Shown here one piece after another: positions 49,001 to 57,855 of a DNA stretch of 64,000 nucleotides. The stretch spans positions 186,001 through 250,000 of the forward strand of contig CAKSUT010000001.1 of assembly GCA_934502885.1 (NCBI GenBank). Reading direction: 5' to 3'. The position numbers and the translations under genes are program-made. The notes under the pieces are model-generated. The model was not told where the DNA came from and ran no database searches. It worked only from the letters and a program-made list of their open reading frames with translations. Positions within the stretch are counted from its first letter, which is position 1, and each line of letters opens with the position of its first letter. Source of the stretch: an uncultured Eubacteriales bacterium. Lineage in GTDB: Bacteria; Bacillota; Clostridia; Oscillospirales; CAG-382.

Positions 49001-49029
49001 TTGACAGTATGCCGTGCGAATGCTATAAT
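49001..49029 (+). promoter_or_regulatory. Promoter of the GH99-like gene
   Basis: TTGACA at 49001-49006, 17-base spacer, TATAAT at 49024-49029; both consensus. Confidence 0.92.
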
Positions 49030-49040
49030 TGAGGCATGGT

Positions 49041-49060
49041 AATGTACAAAAATGTACAAA
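49041..49060 (+). repeat. Perfect tandem 10-mer after the GH99-like promoter (possible operator)
   Basis: AATGTACAAA occurs twice in direct succession, starting about 12 bases after the -10 box, where a repressor would block initiation. Confidence 0.6.
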
Positions 49061-49083
49061 TTCCGACTTAAGGAGGATAAATA

Positions 49084-50193
49084 ATGCAGAACAAGTACGA
49101 CATTGCGGCGTTCATATGGCCGAGCTACACGGGAGACGAGCCGAGAAGCCGTATTTTCTGGCCGGAGGGCTACGGTGAATGGCAGACGGTGAAAGCAATG
49201 AAACCGATGTACGAGGGTCACGAATGGCCGAGAAAACCGCTATGGGGATATGTAAACGAAGCTGATCCTTACGTTATGGAAATGGAGATCAACGCCGCCG
49301 CAGACCACGGTGTAAATATCTTTATTTACGACTGGTACTGGTACGACAACCGTCCGTTCCTCGAGCAGTGTCTTGACAACGGATACCTCGGCGCAAAAAA
49401 CAATGACCGTGTGAAGTTTTATCTCATGTGGGCAAACCACACCGCAACTAGTCTCTGGGACAAGCGCACCGCAGAGGCAAACACCCCGATATGGGACGGT
49501 GCGGTTAACCGTGAGACCTTTGACACAATAGTTCACCGTACAATAGAGAAGTATTTTTCGCATCCGTCATACTACAAAATAGCCGGTAAGCCGGTTTACA
49601 TGATATACGACCTTGGAAATCTCGTTTCGGGTCTCGGCGGAGTGGAGAATACGAGAAAGGCTCTCGAATACTTCAGAGAAGAGACGATAAAGGCAGGCTT
49701 CCCGGGACTCGAGCTTCAGCTCACGCTGAGAGGTCAGAATGCCTGCAACACAACGGGACTTGACCCGGCATTCAAGGGCAACATGGTGAATGCGATACAT
49801 GAGGTTGGCTTCGACAGCGTTGTCCACTATCAGTTCGTCCACTTCGCAAATATGGGACGCGACTACAACGAGATTCTTGACGACGTTCGCCGTGAGTGGG
49901 ACTTTATCGACCGCACGTTTAAGATTCCCTACTACCCTCACGTTTCGTTAGGCTGGGACGCAAATCCGAGGTTCAATGCTCCGAGAGGAAACGTCTGCAC
50001 CGGAAATACACCTGAAGCGGTGCGCCGCGGCTTCGAGCTTGCGAAAGAGTATGTTGACACACACACCAACCTCAAAGCGCCGCTTATCACGGTAAACAGC
50101 TGGAACGAGTGGACGGAGACAAGCTACCTCGAGCCCGACGACCTTTACGGTTACGGATATCTCGATGTGATAAAGGACGTATTTTTAAAGTAA
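49084..50193 (+). CDS. GH99-like/WbsX-type glycoside hydrolase domain protein
   Basis: 369 residues with no signal peptide, so cytoplasmic. The sequence follows the WbsX/GH99-like family (PF14307): AAFIWPSYTGDEPRSRIFWPEGYGEW in segments, GVNIFIYDWYWYDNRPF, KPVYMIYDLGNL, and the C-terminal VNSWNEWTETSYLEPD, which corresponds to the conserved NEWxExxxLEPD end. Related proteins are endo-alpha-mannosidase-like hydrolases or polysaccharide-associated enzymes. AAGGAGG precedes the ATG. It is monocistronic with a strong promoter and a tandem repeat that may be an operator. The activity is not proven for most of the family. Confidence 0.85.
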   Translation: MQNKYDIAAFIWPSYTGDEPRSRIFWPEGYGEWQTVKAMKPMYEGHEWPRKPLWGYVNEADPYVMEMEINAAADHGVNIFIYDWYWYDNRPFLEQCLDNGYLGAKNNDRVKFYLMWANHTATSLWDKRTAEANTPIWDGAVNRETFDTIVHRTIEKYFSHPSYYKIAGKPVYMIYDLGNLVSGLGGVENTRKALEYFREETIKAGFPGLELQLTLRGQNACNTTGLDPAFKGNMVNAIHEVGFDSVVHYQFVHFANMGRDYNEILDDVRREWDFIDRTFKIPYYPHVSLGWDANPRFNAPRGNVCTGNTPEAVRRGFELAKEYVDTHTNLKAPLITVNSWNEWTETSYLEPDDLYGYGYLDVIKDVFLK

Positions 50194-50220
50194 AATACAA
50201 CAAAAAAACATAACGCAAAA

Positions 50221-50250
50221 AGACCGCCGGTTAGTCCGACGGTCTCTATT
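50221..50250 (-). terminator. Terminator, mainly for the reverse-strand operon
   Basis: Stem GACCGCCGG/CCGACGGTC with one internal mismatch. On the reverse strand it is followed by T5; on the forward strand by TCTATTTG. Confidence 0.75.
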
Positions 50251-50273
50251 TGTATTCATGTATATTCCGCTAT

Positions 50274-51908
50274 TTACGCCTTGAACTGCTTTTCAACGAG
50301 CTTATCGCCGCAATACATTTCACGGAGCTTCGGCTTTTCTATCTTGCCCGTGGGATTTCTCGGAACATCGGCAAAGATAATCTTATGCGGTCTCTTGTAC
50401 CTCGGAAGAGCCTTGCAGAAGGTCTCAACCTCTTCGGCAGTGAGAGTTTCGTCCGGCTTCACCTCGATTATCGCCGCGGCAATTTCGCCGAGTCGCTGGT
50501 CGGGAAGACCTATCACGGCAACGTCTTTTATCTTGGGGTTGCTTCTCAGGAAGTCCTCTATCTGAACCGGGTAAAGGTTTTCGCCGCCGCTTATAATGAC
50601 ATCCTTCTTACGGTCAACAAGGTAGATAAATCCGTCCTTATCCTGCATTGCCATGTCTCCCGTCCAGAGCCAGCCGTCGTGGAGAACCTCTTTTGTCGCT
50701 TCGTCGTTTTTGTAGTAGCACTTCATTACGCCGGGACCGTAAACCGCAAGCTCTCCTACCTCACCCTGCTTTACGTCGTCGCCCTTTTCGTCTATGATTC
50801 TCGCCTTCCAGCCGTAGCCCGGAACACCTATTGCACCGACCTTGTCAATATTGTTCACGCCGAGGTGTACGCAGCCGGGACCTATAGACTCCGAGAGTCC
50901 GTAGTTCGTGTCGTACATATGGTGGGGGAATATCGCCTTCCAGCGCTTGATAAGGCTTGTGGGGACAGGCTGTGCGCCTATGTGCATAAGTCTCCACTGC
51001 GAAAGGTGATAATCCTCAAGCTTTATTTCGCCGCTGTCGATGGCGTCGAGAATATCCTGCGCCCACGGCACAAGGAGCCACACAATCGTGCATCTTTCGC
51101 TTGAGACGGTTTCGATTATGGTCTTGGGCTTCACGCCCTTGAGGATTACTGCTTTTCCGCCCGTGAAAAGGCTGCCGAACCAGTGCATTTTTGCGCCTGT
51201 ATGATAGAGCGGCGGTATGCAGAGGAACACGTCGTCATGTGTCTGACCGTGGTGGTTCTGCTCAACCTTGCAGGAATGCATGAGTGCTCTGTGATCGTGG
51301 AGTATCGCTTTTGGAAAGCCTGTTGTTCCGGAGGAGAAGTATATTGCGGCGTAGTCGTCGTCAACTATACCTATACTCGGATTTGTACTCGAGTAATTTG
51401 CGGCGTGGAGGTGGAAGCTCTCGGCAAACTGCGGACATGACTCGCCTATGAAGAACAAAAGCTTCACTCTCGGTATCGAGTCGCAGATTTCCTCCATACG
51501 GCCTATAAACTCCGGACCGAAGAAAAGTGCGTCAACGTCGGCGAGGTCAAGGCAGTACCTTATTTCCTCAGCGGTATATCTGTAGTTCATCGGAACAACG
51601 ATTGCGCCGGTTTTGAGTATGCCGAAATAAACGGGAAGCCATTCGAGGCTGTTTGTCATAAGGATTGCGACCTTATTTCCCCTTTTTATACCTCTGGAGA
51701 GAAGAAGATTTGCGCATCTGTTCGCCTTTTCGTTGAAAACGCCCCATGTGATTTCACGTCGGTAGTCCTCCGCATAGCCTGAAACGATAAGTTCATACTC
51801 TTTCCATGTGGTGCGTCTTACTTCTTTTACGTCGGGATTTATTTCGACAAGTGCCGTTTCACTGCCGTAGAGCGTTGCATTGCGCTCCAAAAGTTCCGTT
51901 ATCGCCAT
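50274..51908 (-). CDS. AMP-dependent acyl-CoA synthetase/ligase
   Basis: 544 residues of the ANL superfamily. Motifs: phosphate loop YFSSGTTGFPKAILHDH, adenine site YDTNYGLSESIGPG, WLWTGDMAMQDKDGFIYLVDRKKD read in parts, ENLYPVQIEDFL and the C-terminal catalytic Lys in PRNPTGKIEKPKL. It activates a carboxylic acid, probably a medium- or long-chain fatty acid, to the acyl-CoA. AAAGGAAA lies about 10 bases before the ATG. It is the last gene of the reverse run, 37 bases after plsY. Together with PlsY this suggests a role in feeding fatty acids to lipid synthesis; the acid is not identified. Confidence 0.9.
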   Translation of the reverse strand: MAITELLERNATLYGSETALVEINPDVKEVRRTTWKEYELIVSGYAEDYRREITWGVFNEKANRCANLLLSRGIKRGNKVAILMTNSLEWLPVYFGILKTGAIVVPMNYRYTAEEIRYCLDLADVDALFFGPEFIGRMEEICDSIPRVKLLFFIGESCPQFAESFHLHAANYSSTNPSIGIVDDDYAAIYFSSGTTGFPKAILHDHRALMHSCKVEQNHHGQTHDDVFLCIPPLYHTGAKMHWFGSLFTGGKAVILKGVKPKTIIETVSSERCTIVWLLVPWAQDILDAIDSGEIKLEDYHLSQWRLMHIGAQPVPTSLIKRWKAIFPHHMYDTNYGLSESIGPGCVHLGVNNIDKVGAIGVPGYGWKARIIDEKGDDVKQGEVGELAVYGPGVMKCYYKNDEATKEVLHDGWLWTGDMAMQDKDGFIYLVDRKKDVIISGGENLYPVQIEDFLRSNPKIKDVAVIGLPDQRLGEIAAAIIEVKPDETLTAEEVETFCKALPRYKRPHKIIFADVPRNPTGKIEKPKLREMYCGDKLVEKQFKA

Positions 51909-51945
51909 GATATGTATTTCCTTTCGCCGTTAAACCGTGAGCGGA

Positions 51946-52671
51946 TTACTTACCGCCGTTTTCTTTTTTATTCTTTGTAAGAGAGCCTGCCTTTTTGAAG
52001 CTCAGCTTATTTTCCTTGCCGTCAAGAAGTCTCTGTATGTTGGTGCGGTGCAGATATATCACGAAAATACCTATGAGAAGCGCGAATATAAACGCGAGTC
52101 CCGGACCGTTCACGAGGTAAACGACCATGGGATATATTGCCGCCGAGAGAATCGAGCCGAGGGATATATATCTCCAAATTGCGACTATTATCACAAAAAA
52201 CGTGAACACAACAAGAAACACCGTCGGTTCGAGCATAAGTATCGTGACGGCGCTTGTTATAACGCCCTTGCCGCCCTTGAATTTATAGTACACGGGGTAA
52301 ACATGACCGAGAATTGCAAAGAAGCCTGCAATATAACCGCCGTCGTTGCCGACTCCGAGTCCCGCTCTTCCGAGGATTATCCAGCCGATGATTATTGCAA
52401 CAACCGCCTTCAGGCAGTCGCCGAGAAGCGTTCCGAGAGCCGCGCCCTTTCCGTAGGTGCGGAGCATATTCGTCGTTCCGGCGTTGCCGCTGCCATGGGT
52501 TCTGACGTCGTCGTGATACACAAGCTTCGATATGATTATTCCGAAGTTGAGACTTCCGAGTGCGTAACCGATGAGTGCGACAAGAACGACGGAGGCGATG
52601 TTTATCGCAAGCGCCATTTCGGGCGCCGCCGGGTACTTTCCTATGAGTCCGATGTTAAAAAGTTCGCTCAT
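51946..52671 (-). CDS. plsY: Glycerol-3-phosphate acyltransferase PlsY
   Basis: 241 residues and about 5-7 membrane segments. PlsY moves an acyl group from acyl-phosphate to glycerol 3-phosphate to start phospholipid synthesis. The three family motifs are present: GSGNAGTTNMLRTYG, GHVYPVYYKFKGGKGV and HRTNIQRLLDGKENKL. The start ATG 52671 has GGAGAT directly upstream; a longer in-frame ATG at 52686 would place that site inside the gene. It has a longer N-terminus and a Lys-rich tail compared with short homologues. It lies 26 bases downstream of der, the common plsY-der neighbourhood of Bacillota. Confidence 0.95.
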   Translation of the reverse strand: MSELFNIGLIGKYPAAPEMALAINIASVVLVALIGYALGSLNFGIIISKLVYHDDVRTHGSGNAGTTNMLRTYGKGAALGTLLGDCLKAVVAIIIGWIILGRAGLGVGNDGGYIAGFFAILGHVYPVYYKFKGGKGVITSAVTILMLEPTVFLVVFTFFVIIVAIWRYISLGSILSAAIYPMVVYLVNGPGLAFIFALLIGIFVIYLHRTNIQRLLDGKENKLSFKKAGSLTKNKKENGGK

Positions 52672-52697
52672 GGTATCTCCTTTCATGCGCGGAAGAA

Positions 52698-54023
52698 TTA
52701 CTCTTCGTCGCCTTTTTCTCTTATCACAAGCTTTATCGGAGTTCCCTCGAAACCGAAGGTCTCGCGGAGTTTATTCTCGATATATCTCTGATAAGAGAAG
52801 TGGAAAAGCTCTGCGTTGTTTACGAAAAGCACAAATGTCGGAGCTTTCACGCCGGTCTGCGTCATATAGTAAATCTTGAGTCGCTTGCCCTTGTCGGACG
52901 GCGGCTGAACACGTGTGATTGCATCGTTGAGAACGTCGTTGAGCATACCGGTAGATACTCTCTTCGAGGCTTCGTCGTTGACGTACTTTATCATTCCGTA
53001 AAGATTTTCTGTTCTCTGACCGGTCTTCGCGGAGATGAACATAACGGGAGCATAGGTCATATACGCAAGCGACTCGCGCACCTTTTTCTTGAACTCATCG
53101 AGAGTCTTTGAGTCCTTCTCTACGGAGTCCCATTTGTTTATGCAGATAATCGACGCCTTGCCGTTCTCGTGTGCGATACCTGCCACTCTTTCGTCCTGTG
53201 CGGTGACACCCTCGTTTGCGTCTATCATGATGATACAGACGTCGGAACGCTCAACCGCAAGCTCTGCGCGAAGTACGCTGTACTTTTCGATATTGTCGGA
53301 TATTTTTCCGCTCTTTCTGATACCTGCGGTATCGATGAAGGTGAATTTTCCCTCTTCGTTTTCGATGTACGTATCTATCGCGTCACGCGTCGTACCTGCG
53401 ACATTCGAGACAATCGTTCTCTCCTCGCCGCAAAGGCGGTTTACAAGAGAGCTCTTTCCGGCGTTCGGACGGCCTATAACGGCGACCTTTATCGAATCGT
53501 CCTCTTCTTCATCGTCCTCAATATCATCCACAAGCTCAATAACTCTGTCAAGAATATCTCCGGTACCGGTTCCGTGAAGCGACGACACGGGGTAAGGCTC
53601 GCCGAGACCAAGCTCGTAAAACTCGTAAAACTCCGGCGGAAGTGCGCCTGTTGAGTCCATCTTGTTTACGCAAAGCACAACGGGCTTCTTGCTTCTGCGG
53701 AGCATATTTGCGATTTCCGCATCGTCCGCCGTGACTCCTGCTCTGCTGTCGGTCATGAACACAATCACGTCCGCACTTTCAATCGCAATCTGCGCCTGAT
53801 TTTTTATGTGCGACATCATGACGTCAACGCCGTTCGGCTCGATACCGCCGGTGTCTATCATGAGAAGCTTTCTTCCGTTCCACTCTGTTTCAAAGTACAG
53901 TCTGTCCCTCGTAACGCCGGGCGTGTCTTCAACTATCGCTATTCTCTTGCCTGCAAGCTTATTGAAGAACGTACTCTTTCCGACATTGGGACGTCCGACT
54001 ATAGCTATTATTGGTTTTGGCAT
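52698..54023 (-). CDS. der: GTPase Der (EngA), ribosome assembly
   Basis: 441 residues with two tandem GTPase domains, the defining feature of Der: GRPNVGKST (about 10-18) and GRPNAGKSS (about 184-192). DTGG and DTAG switch motifs, NKMD and NKWD base-recognition motifs, and a C-terminal KH-like domain (about 350-441, YYMTQTGVKAPTFVLFVN) follow. It is essential for 50S subunit maturation. AAAGGAA lies about 14 bases before the ATG. An acidic linker (VDDIEDDEEEDD) separates the G domains. It sits between lysC and plsY in a probable operon. Confidence 0.97.
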   Translation of the reverse strand: MPKPIIAIVGRPNVGKSTFFNKLAGKRIAIVEDTPGVTRDRLYFETEWNGRKLLMIDTGGIEPNGVDVMMSHIKNQAQIAIESADVIVFMTDSRAGVTADDAEIANMLRRSKKPVVLCVNKMDSTGALPPEFYEFYELGLGEPYPVSSLHGTGTGDILDRVIELVDDIEDDEEEDDSIKVAVIGRPNAGKSSLVNRLCGEERTIVSNVAGTTRDAIDTYIENEEGKFTFIDTAGIRKSGKISDNIEKYSVLRAELAVERSDVCIIMIDANEGVTAQDERVAGIAHENGKASIICINKWDSVEKDSKTLDEFKKKVRESLAYMTYAPVMFISAKTGQRTENLYGMIKYVNDEASKRVSTGMLNDVLNDAITRVQPPSDKGKRLKIYYMTQTGVKAPTFVLFVNNAELFHFSYQRYIENKLRETFGFEGTPIKLVIREKGDEE

Positions 54024-54058
54024 TGTTTATACCGTTCCTTTCCTTTGGGTGCAGGGAT

Positions 54059-55423
54059 TTATTCGACGAACTCCTTATATATCGTTCTTATGGAGTCCTC
54101 GAAGTCCTTGCAGTCAACGCCGACTATAATGTTAAGCTCGCTCGAGCCCTGGTCGATCATACGGATGTTTATTCCGTTCTCGGCAAGAGCCGCAAACACA
54201 CGCGCCGCCGTTCCTCTTGCGTTTCTCATTCTTCTTCCGACGACCGCCACAAGAGCGATATCCGACTCGATGTTTATGCTGTCAGCCGTCGTCACCGCAA
54301 ACAGCTCCTTTATAAGTGCGTCCTCCTTGCCGGCAAGAGAGCGTGCGTTGAGGACAATACTCATGGTGTCTATACCTGAGGGGAGATGCTCGAATACAAG
54401 CTTATGGTTTTCAAGCACTTCAAGCACACGGCGCCCGAAACCAAGCTCCTCGTTCATCATATCCTTTTCGAGAGTAAGAACCGCAAAGCCCTTCTTTCCG
54501 GCGATACCCGTGACGACATTTCCCTCGGCATTGTGTATCTGCTTTAAGTCAGCCTGCTTTGAAATCACCGCCGGCACTCTGTCCTCACGGACTGCGGAAA
54601 CTATCATTGTTCCCTTGTCGTCGGGAGCGTTTGTGTTTCTTATATTTATCGGAATACCCGCTATTTTAACGGGGAAAATCGAGTCCTCGTGAAGAACCGT
54701 TGCGCCCATATACGAAAGCTCTCGAAGCTCACGGTAAGTGATGACGTCTATCGCCTTGGGGTTATCGACGATTCTCGGATCGGTAACGAGGAAGCCCGAT
54801 ACGTCCGTCCAGTTTTCGTAGAGATCGGCGTTCGCCGCTCTTGCCACTATAGCTCCCGTTATATCCGAACCGCCTCTCGAGAAGGTCTTTATGGTGTCGT
54901 TCGGCATTGCGCCGTAAAAGCCGGGAATTACCGCACGCTTGCATACCGAAAGTCTTTCGGACAGCACCTCGTTTGTTCTCTCGGAGTCAAACGAACCGTC
55001 GTCCGCAAAGAAGATAACCTCTGCGGCGTCTATAAATTCATATCCGAGATATTCGGAAAGTATGCGTCCGTTGAGATATTCTCCGCGGCTTGCGGCATAA
55101 TCGCGTCCTGCCTTGTGGAGAAGACTCTGCTTTATACGCTCAAACTCCTCGTCGAGATTCATGTTGAGTCCGAGACCTCTTATGATAAGCTCGTATCTCT
55201 CTCTTATTATCTCGAACACCTTTTCAAACTCTTCCGGGTTGTTTACCGAGTCGTAGCAGCGGTAAAGAAGGTCGGTTACCTTTGTGTCCTCGGAATTTCT
55301 CTTTCCGGGTGCGGAGGGAACGACGTATCTTCTGCTTTCGTCCGCTCTCACGATTTCTGCAACTTTCTTAAACTGGTTGTCATCGGCAAGGCTGCTGCCG
55401 CCGAACTTTGCTATTTTTATCAT
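54059..55423 (-). CDS. lysC: Aspartate kinase with ACT regulatory domains
   Basis: 454 residues. It phosphorylates aspartate, the first step toward lysine, threonine, methionine and diaminopimelate. The kinase domain (about 1-280) has KFGGSS at 6-11, SRGGSDITGAIVARA and TDPRIV; two ACT repeats (about 310-450, with NARGTAARVFAALAENGINI) bind the feedback amino acid. GAGGAG precedes the ATG. The N-terminal block after KFGGSS contains an unusual PSAPGKRNSEDTKVTDLLY where many enzymes have SAMGGVTN. This form is known in a monofunctional clade of aspartokinases. It lies 35 bases upstream of der. Confidence 0.95.
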   Translation of the reverse strand: MIKIAKFGGSSLADDNQFKKVAEIVRADESRRYVVPSAPGKRNSEDTKVTDLLYRCYDSVNNPEEFEKVFEIIRERYELIIRGLGLNMNLDEEFERIKQSLLHKAGRDYAASRGEYLNGRILSEYLGYEFIDAAEVIFFADDGSFDSERTNEVLSERLSVCKRAVIPGFYGAMPNDTIKTFSRGGSDITGAIVARAANADLYENWTDVSGFLVTDPRIVDNPKAIDVITYRELRELSYMGATVLHEDSIFPVKIAGIPINIRNTNAPDDKGTMIVSAVREDRVPAVISKQADLKQIHNAEGNVVTGIAGKKGFAVLTLEKDMMNEELGFGRRVLEVLENHKLVFEHLPSGIDTMSIVLNARSLAGKEDALIKELFAVTTADSINIESDIALVAVVGRRMRNARGTAARVFAALAENGINIRMIDQGSSELNIIVGVDCKDFEDSIRTIYKEFVE

Positions 55424-55480
55424 CGGAAATGCTCCTCACGTTTATGCGTATGTTGCGGATATGCGTTTATATGTTTTGTT

Positions 55481-56941
55481 TTATCGGATCTTTATTTCTG
55501 CGTCGGTTTTTGCTGTGACGGATCTGCCGTTTACCGTAATCTCACGGGTCTTGTCTTCGGTGTTGACCACAGTAATGCTATCGCCGTTCATATCGGTGAA
55601 AAGTCTTGTGCCGGTGCTTACGGTTATCTTTTCTTTTCCGTCAACAAACAGGTGCGCCGCACCGCCGCTTATTTTCACCGTATATTCTCTTCCGCCGGTT
55701 CCGTATGTATACTCACTGTCGAAGCCGCTGTCGTGTGCGCCCCAGTATATCGTATTTCCGCATCTCGATACGCCGTAAAGACGGGAGGTGAACTCAAGAA
55801 CCGTCAGTATTGACGGACCGTAGTCCCCTATTCCCCAGCCGACATTGGATTCCGCTGTGAAGGGGTCGAACTGTTGGGTGAATTTTCCGCTCTTTGCGAC
55901 GGCATTTATGTACTTGTCGGCGAGTATCGGGATAAGGCTGTATCTTCCGTACTGCTCAAGTGCAAGTATCGAACGCTGATATGTAAGCGACTGCGACTGT
56001 CCGCTCCAGTTGTTGATCTTTTCGTTTTTGAAGCAGGGATCGTTTACGGCAATTGACGGAAGCGGCATGGGAGTCCAGAATTCATCGGGGTTGAGAAGAT
56101 GCTCATCGATGAATCTGTCCGCCATGTTACGTTCAAAACAGCCGTAGTACATCGCCTTTATATTGCCCTGATAGAGTGTGTCGAGAAATTCGTTGTTCTT
56201 GTCGCGGTCGAAGAATGCGCCTCTGTCCTCACGCCACAGATAAGAGCGCATCTTGTCTTTTACCTTCTTCGCCTCGGTGCGCCAGAAATCGCCCTTTCCG
56301 TTTCCGAGAATATCAGAAATTTCGGCAAGCGTGCGTCTGTTTTCGTAGGAATATCCCATAAAATCCATCGACTCGAACGGTGCCGGAGTGTCCTCCGGAG
56401 GATACTCCTTATCCCAACCGCCGTGAAAGCCCTTGAGTCTCTCGCTTCCGTCCTCGCCGAGATCCCACATACACCATACCTCAAGACAGCCGTCGCCGTC
56501 GGAATCTCTCGTGTCCCAGAGGTGTTTGTCGAACTTTTCGAGAGTCGAGTAAAGGTATTCGAGGTAATCCTTCTTCTGTTCGGCAAGGTAGTACATATTG
56601 AGCGCGTGTCTCGGGAAGCAGTTGCCCTGATAGTGGGTGAATATCGGGTCTATCTTTCCGTCCTTACCGCACGATATCTGCCCCGGTATTCTTCCGTCCT
56701 CGCGCTGACAGTCCATAAAGAAAAGCTGATTGTTGAGAGCAACCTCAAGGTTTCTCTTGGCGTACATTTCTCCGCCCATGGGCTGAGTCTCAAGCCAGAT
56801 GCTCGTGTAACCTCCGCCCTCTATAAGCACGTTTCTTCCGGCGAAATCCTTTATGTTGTTGAGTGCCGCCTTTTCCGCTTTTTCGTAAACCGACATAAGC
56901 TTCTCATCGCCGCACGAAAACTTTGTATACGCTTTGTTCAT
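55481..56941 (-). CDS. GH63/mannosylglycerate hydrolase-like (alpha/alpha)6 glycosidase
   Basis: 486 residues without a signal peptide. The alpha/alpha-barrel (about 1-400) shows the GH63/MGH-like series: GYTSIWLETQPMGGEMYAKR, QREDGRIPGQISCG, DSDGDGCLEVWCMWDLGEDG, SMDFMGYSYENRRTLAEI, and the C-terminal NWSGQSQSLTYQRSILAL and NVGWGIGDYGPS. A short beta domain with GGAAHLFVDG ends it. The catalytic acids are probably the Asp in the WDLGEDG region and a Glu near FTAESN. The ATG 56941 follows GGAGG; the longer frame to 57037 enters the upstream gene. It probably cleaves alpha-linked disaccharides; the sugar is unknown. Confidence 0.85.
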   Translation of the reverse strand: MNKAYTKFSCGDEKLMSVYEKAEKAALNNIKDFAGRNVLIEGGGYTSIWLETQPMGGEMYAKRNLEVALNNQLFFMDCQREDGRIPGQISCGKDGKIDPIFTHYQGNCFPRHALNMYYLAEQKKDYLEYLYSTLEKFDKHLWDTRDSDGDGCLEVWCMWDLGEDGSERLKGFHGGWDKEYPPEDTPAPFESMDFMGYSYENRRTLAEISDILGNGKGDFWRTEAKKVKDKMRSYLWREDRGAFFDRDKNNEFLDTLYQGNIKAMYYGCFERNMADRFIDEHLLNPDEFWTPMPLPSIAVNDPCFKNEKINNWSGQSQSLTYQRSILALEQYGRYSLIPILADKYINAVAKSGKFTQQFDPFTAESNVGWGIGDYGPSILTVLEFTSRLYGVSRCGNTIYWGAHDSGFDSEYTYGTGGREYTVKISGGAAHLFVDGKEKITVSTGTRLFTDMNGDSITVVNTEDKTREITVNGRSVTAKTDAEIKIR

Positions 56942-56958
56942 TCTGTCAATTCCTCCAT

Positions 56959-57639
56959 TTACCCTTTGAGAGGTATTACGTAAAATAGTATTGAAAAATA
57001 TTGCAGTATGCTGCCTGCAAGCACAAAAAAGTGCCACACAGAATGCATATATCTTATCTTTTTCATTGCGTAGAAAATTATTCCGACCGTATAAGCCGCT
57101 CCCCCTGTGACCATGAGTATCATTCCGTTACGGTCAATTCCCGCCGCAAAAGCGCGGAAGCCTATTACTATCGCCCATCCGCTTGCGATGTAGGCGATCA
57201 TTGAAAACACCTTTGATTTTTCGATGCTCACCGCGTTAAACACTATTCCGAGAACCGCGACGAGCCACACTATTCCGAAAACCGTCCACGCGAGAGGCTT
57301 ATTGACGTTGCGCAGAGTTACGAGCGTCACGGGAGTGTATGTTCCGGCTATGAGCAGGAATATCGACGTGTGGTCGAACACACGGAAAACATACTTCGCC
57401 TTTTTGTTCACTATCGCATGGTAAAGAGTTGACATGGTGTAAAGAATTATGAGGGTCGCACCGTATATCGCTCCGCCGACGACACTCCATGCGTTGCCGT
57501 GAATTGCGGCGAAAACAATGAGCATGACGCATCCTGACACGGCAAGGCACGCACCGATGCCGTGAGATATCGAGCTTAACAGTTCTTCGCCGAGAGTGTA
57601 ACTCGGAAGGACTCTCTCTTTCTTCTTTTTTTCGCTCAT
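56959..57639 (-). CDS. Hemolysin III/PAQR-family membrane protein
   Basis: 226 residues and seven membrane segments. The family motifs are SISHGIGACLAVSG (about 25-38), STLYHAIVNKKAKYVFRVFDHTSIFLLIAGTYTPV in two parts (first His, then the Asp/His pair), and the C-terminal MHSVWHFFVLAGSILQY with two His, which together form the metal site in PAQR proteins. The start is the ATG at 57639 with AAGGGGTGA upstream; in-frame codons to 57687 are on the wrong side of that site. The role in bacteria is unclear (membrane lipid or stress). It is the first gene of the reverse run that continues through lysC, der and plsY. Confidence 0.92.
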   Translation of the reverse strand: MSEKKKKERVLPSYTLGEELLSSISHGIGACLAVSGCVMLIVFAAIHGNAWSVVGGAIYGATLIILYTMSTLYHAIVNKKAKYVFRVFDHTSIFLLIAGTYTPVTLVTLRNVNKPLAWTVFGIVWLVAVLGIVFNAVSIEKSKVFSMIAYIASGWAIVIGFRAFAAGIDRNGMILMVTGGAAYTVGIIFYAMKKIRYMHSVWHFFVLAGSILQYFSILFYVIPLKG

Positions 57640-57694
57640 CGTTTCACCCCTTCGGCACTTTTTCCTCATAAGATTACAACACGGCATATTTTAC

Positions 57695-57723
57695 ATTATA
57701 TGTGTTTTTGCCGATTACGTCAA
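57695..57723 (-). promoter_or_regulatory. Promoter of the hemolysin III-to-acyl-CoA synthetase run
   Basis: Reverse strand: TTGACG at 57718-57723, 17-base spacer, TATAAT at 57695-57700. Confidence 0.87.
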
Positions 57724-57784
57724 GCGTAAAAAAGTTAGTAATGTACTGCCCAATTGTTAACTTTTAGCTTACTAAAAAATCCTC

Positions 57785-57813
57785 TTGACAATCGAACGTT
57801 TGTATGGTACAAT
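57785..57813 (+). promoter_or_regulatory. Promoter of dinB with an SOS-like box in the spacer
   Basis: TTGACA at 57785-57790, 17-base spacer, TACAAT at 57808-57813. Within the spacer, CGAACGTTTGTATG (57793-57806) is close to the Bacillota LexA consensus CGAACNNNNGTTYG, with one mismatch in the right half (GTATG for GTTYG). LexA bound here would cover the promoter. Confidence 0.8.
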
Positions 57814-57855
57814 TGTTCAGTACAAAAGTTCGATAAACTAAAATCGGAGGTAACT

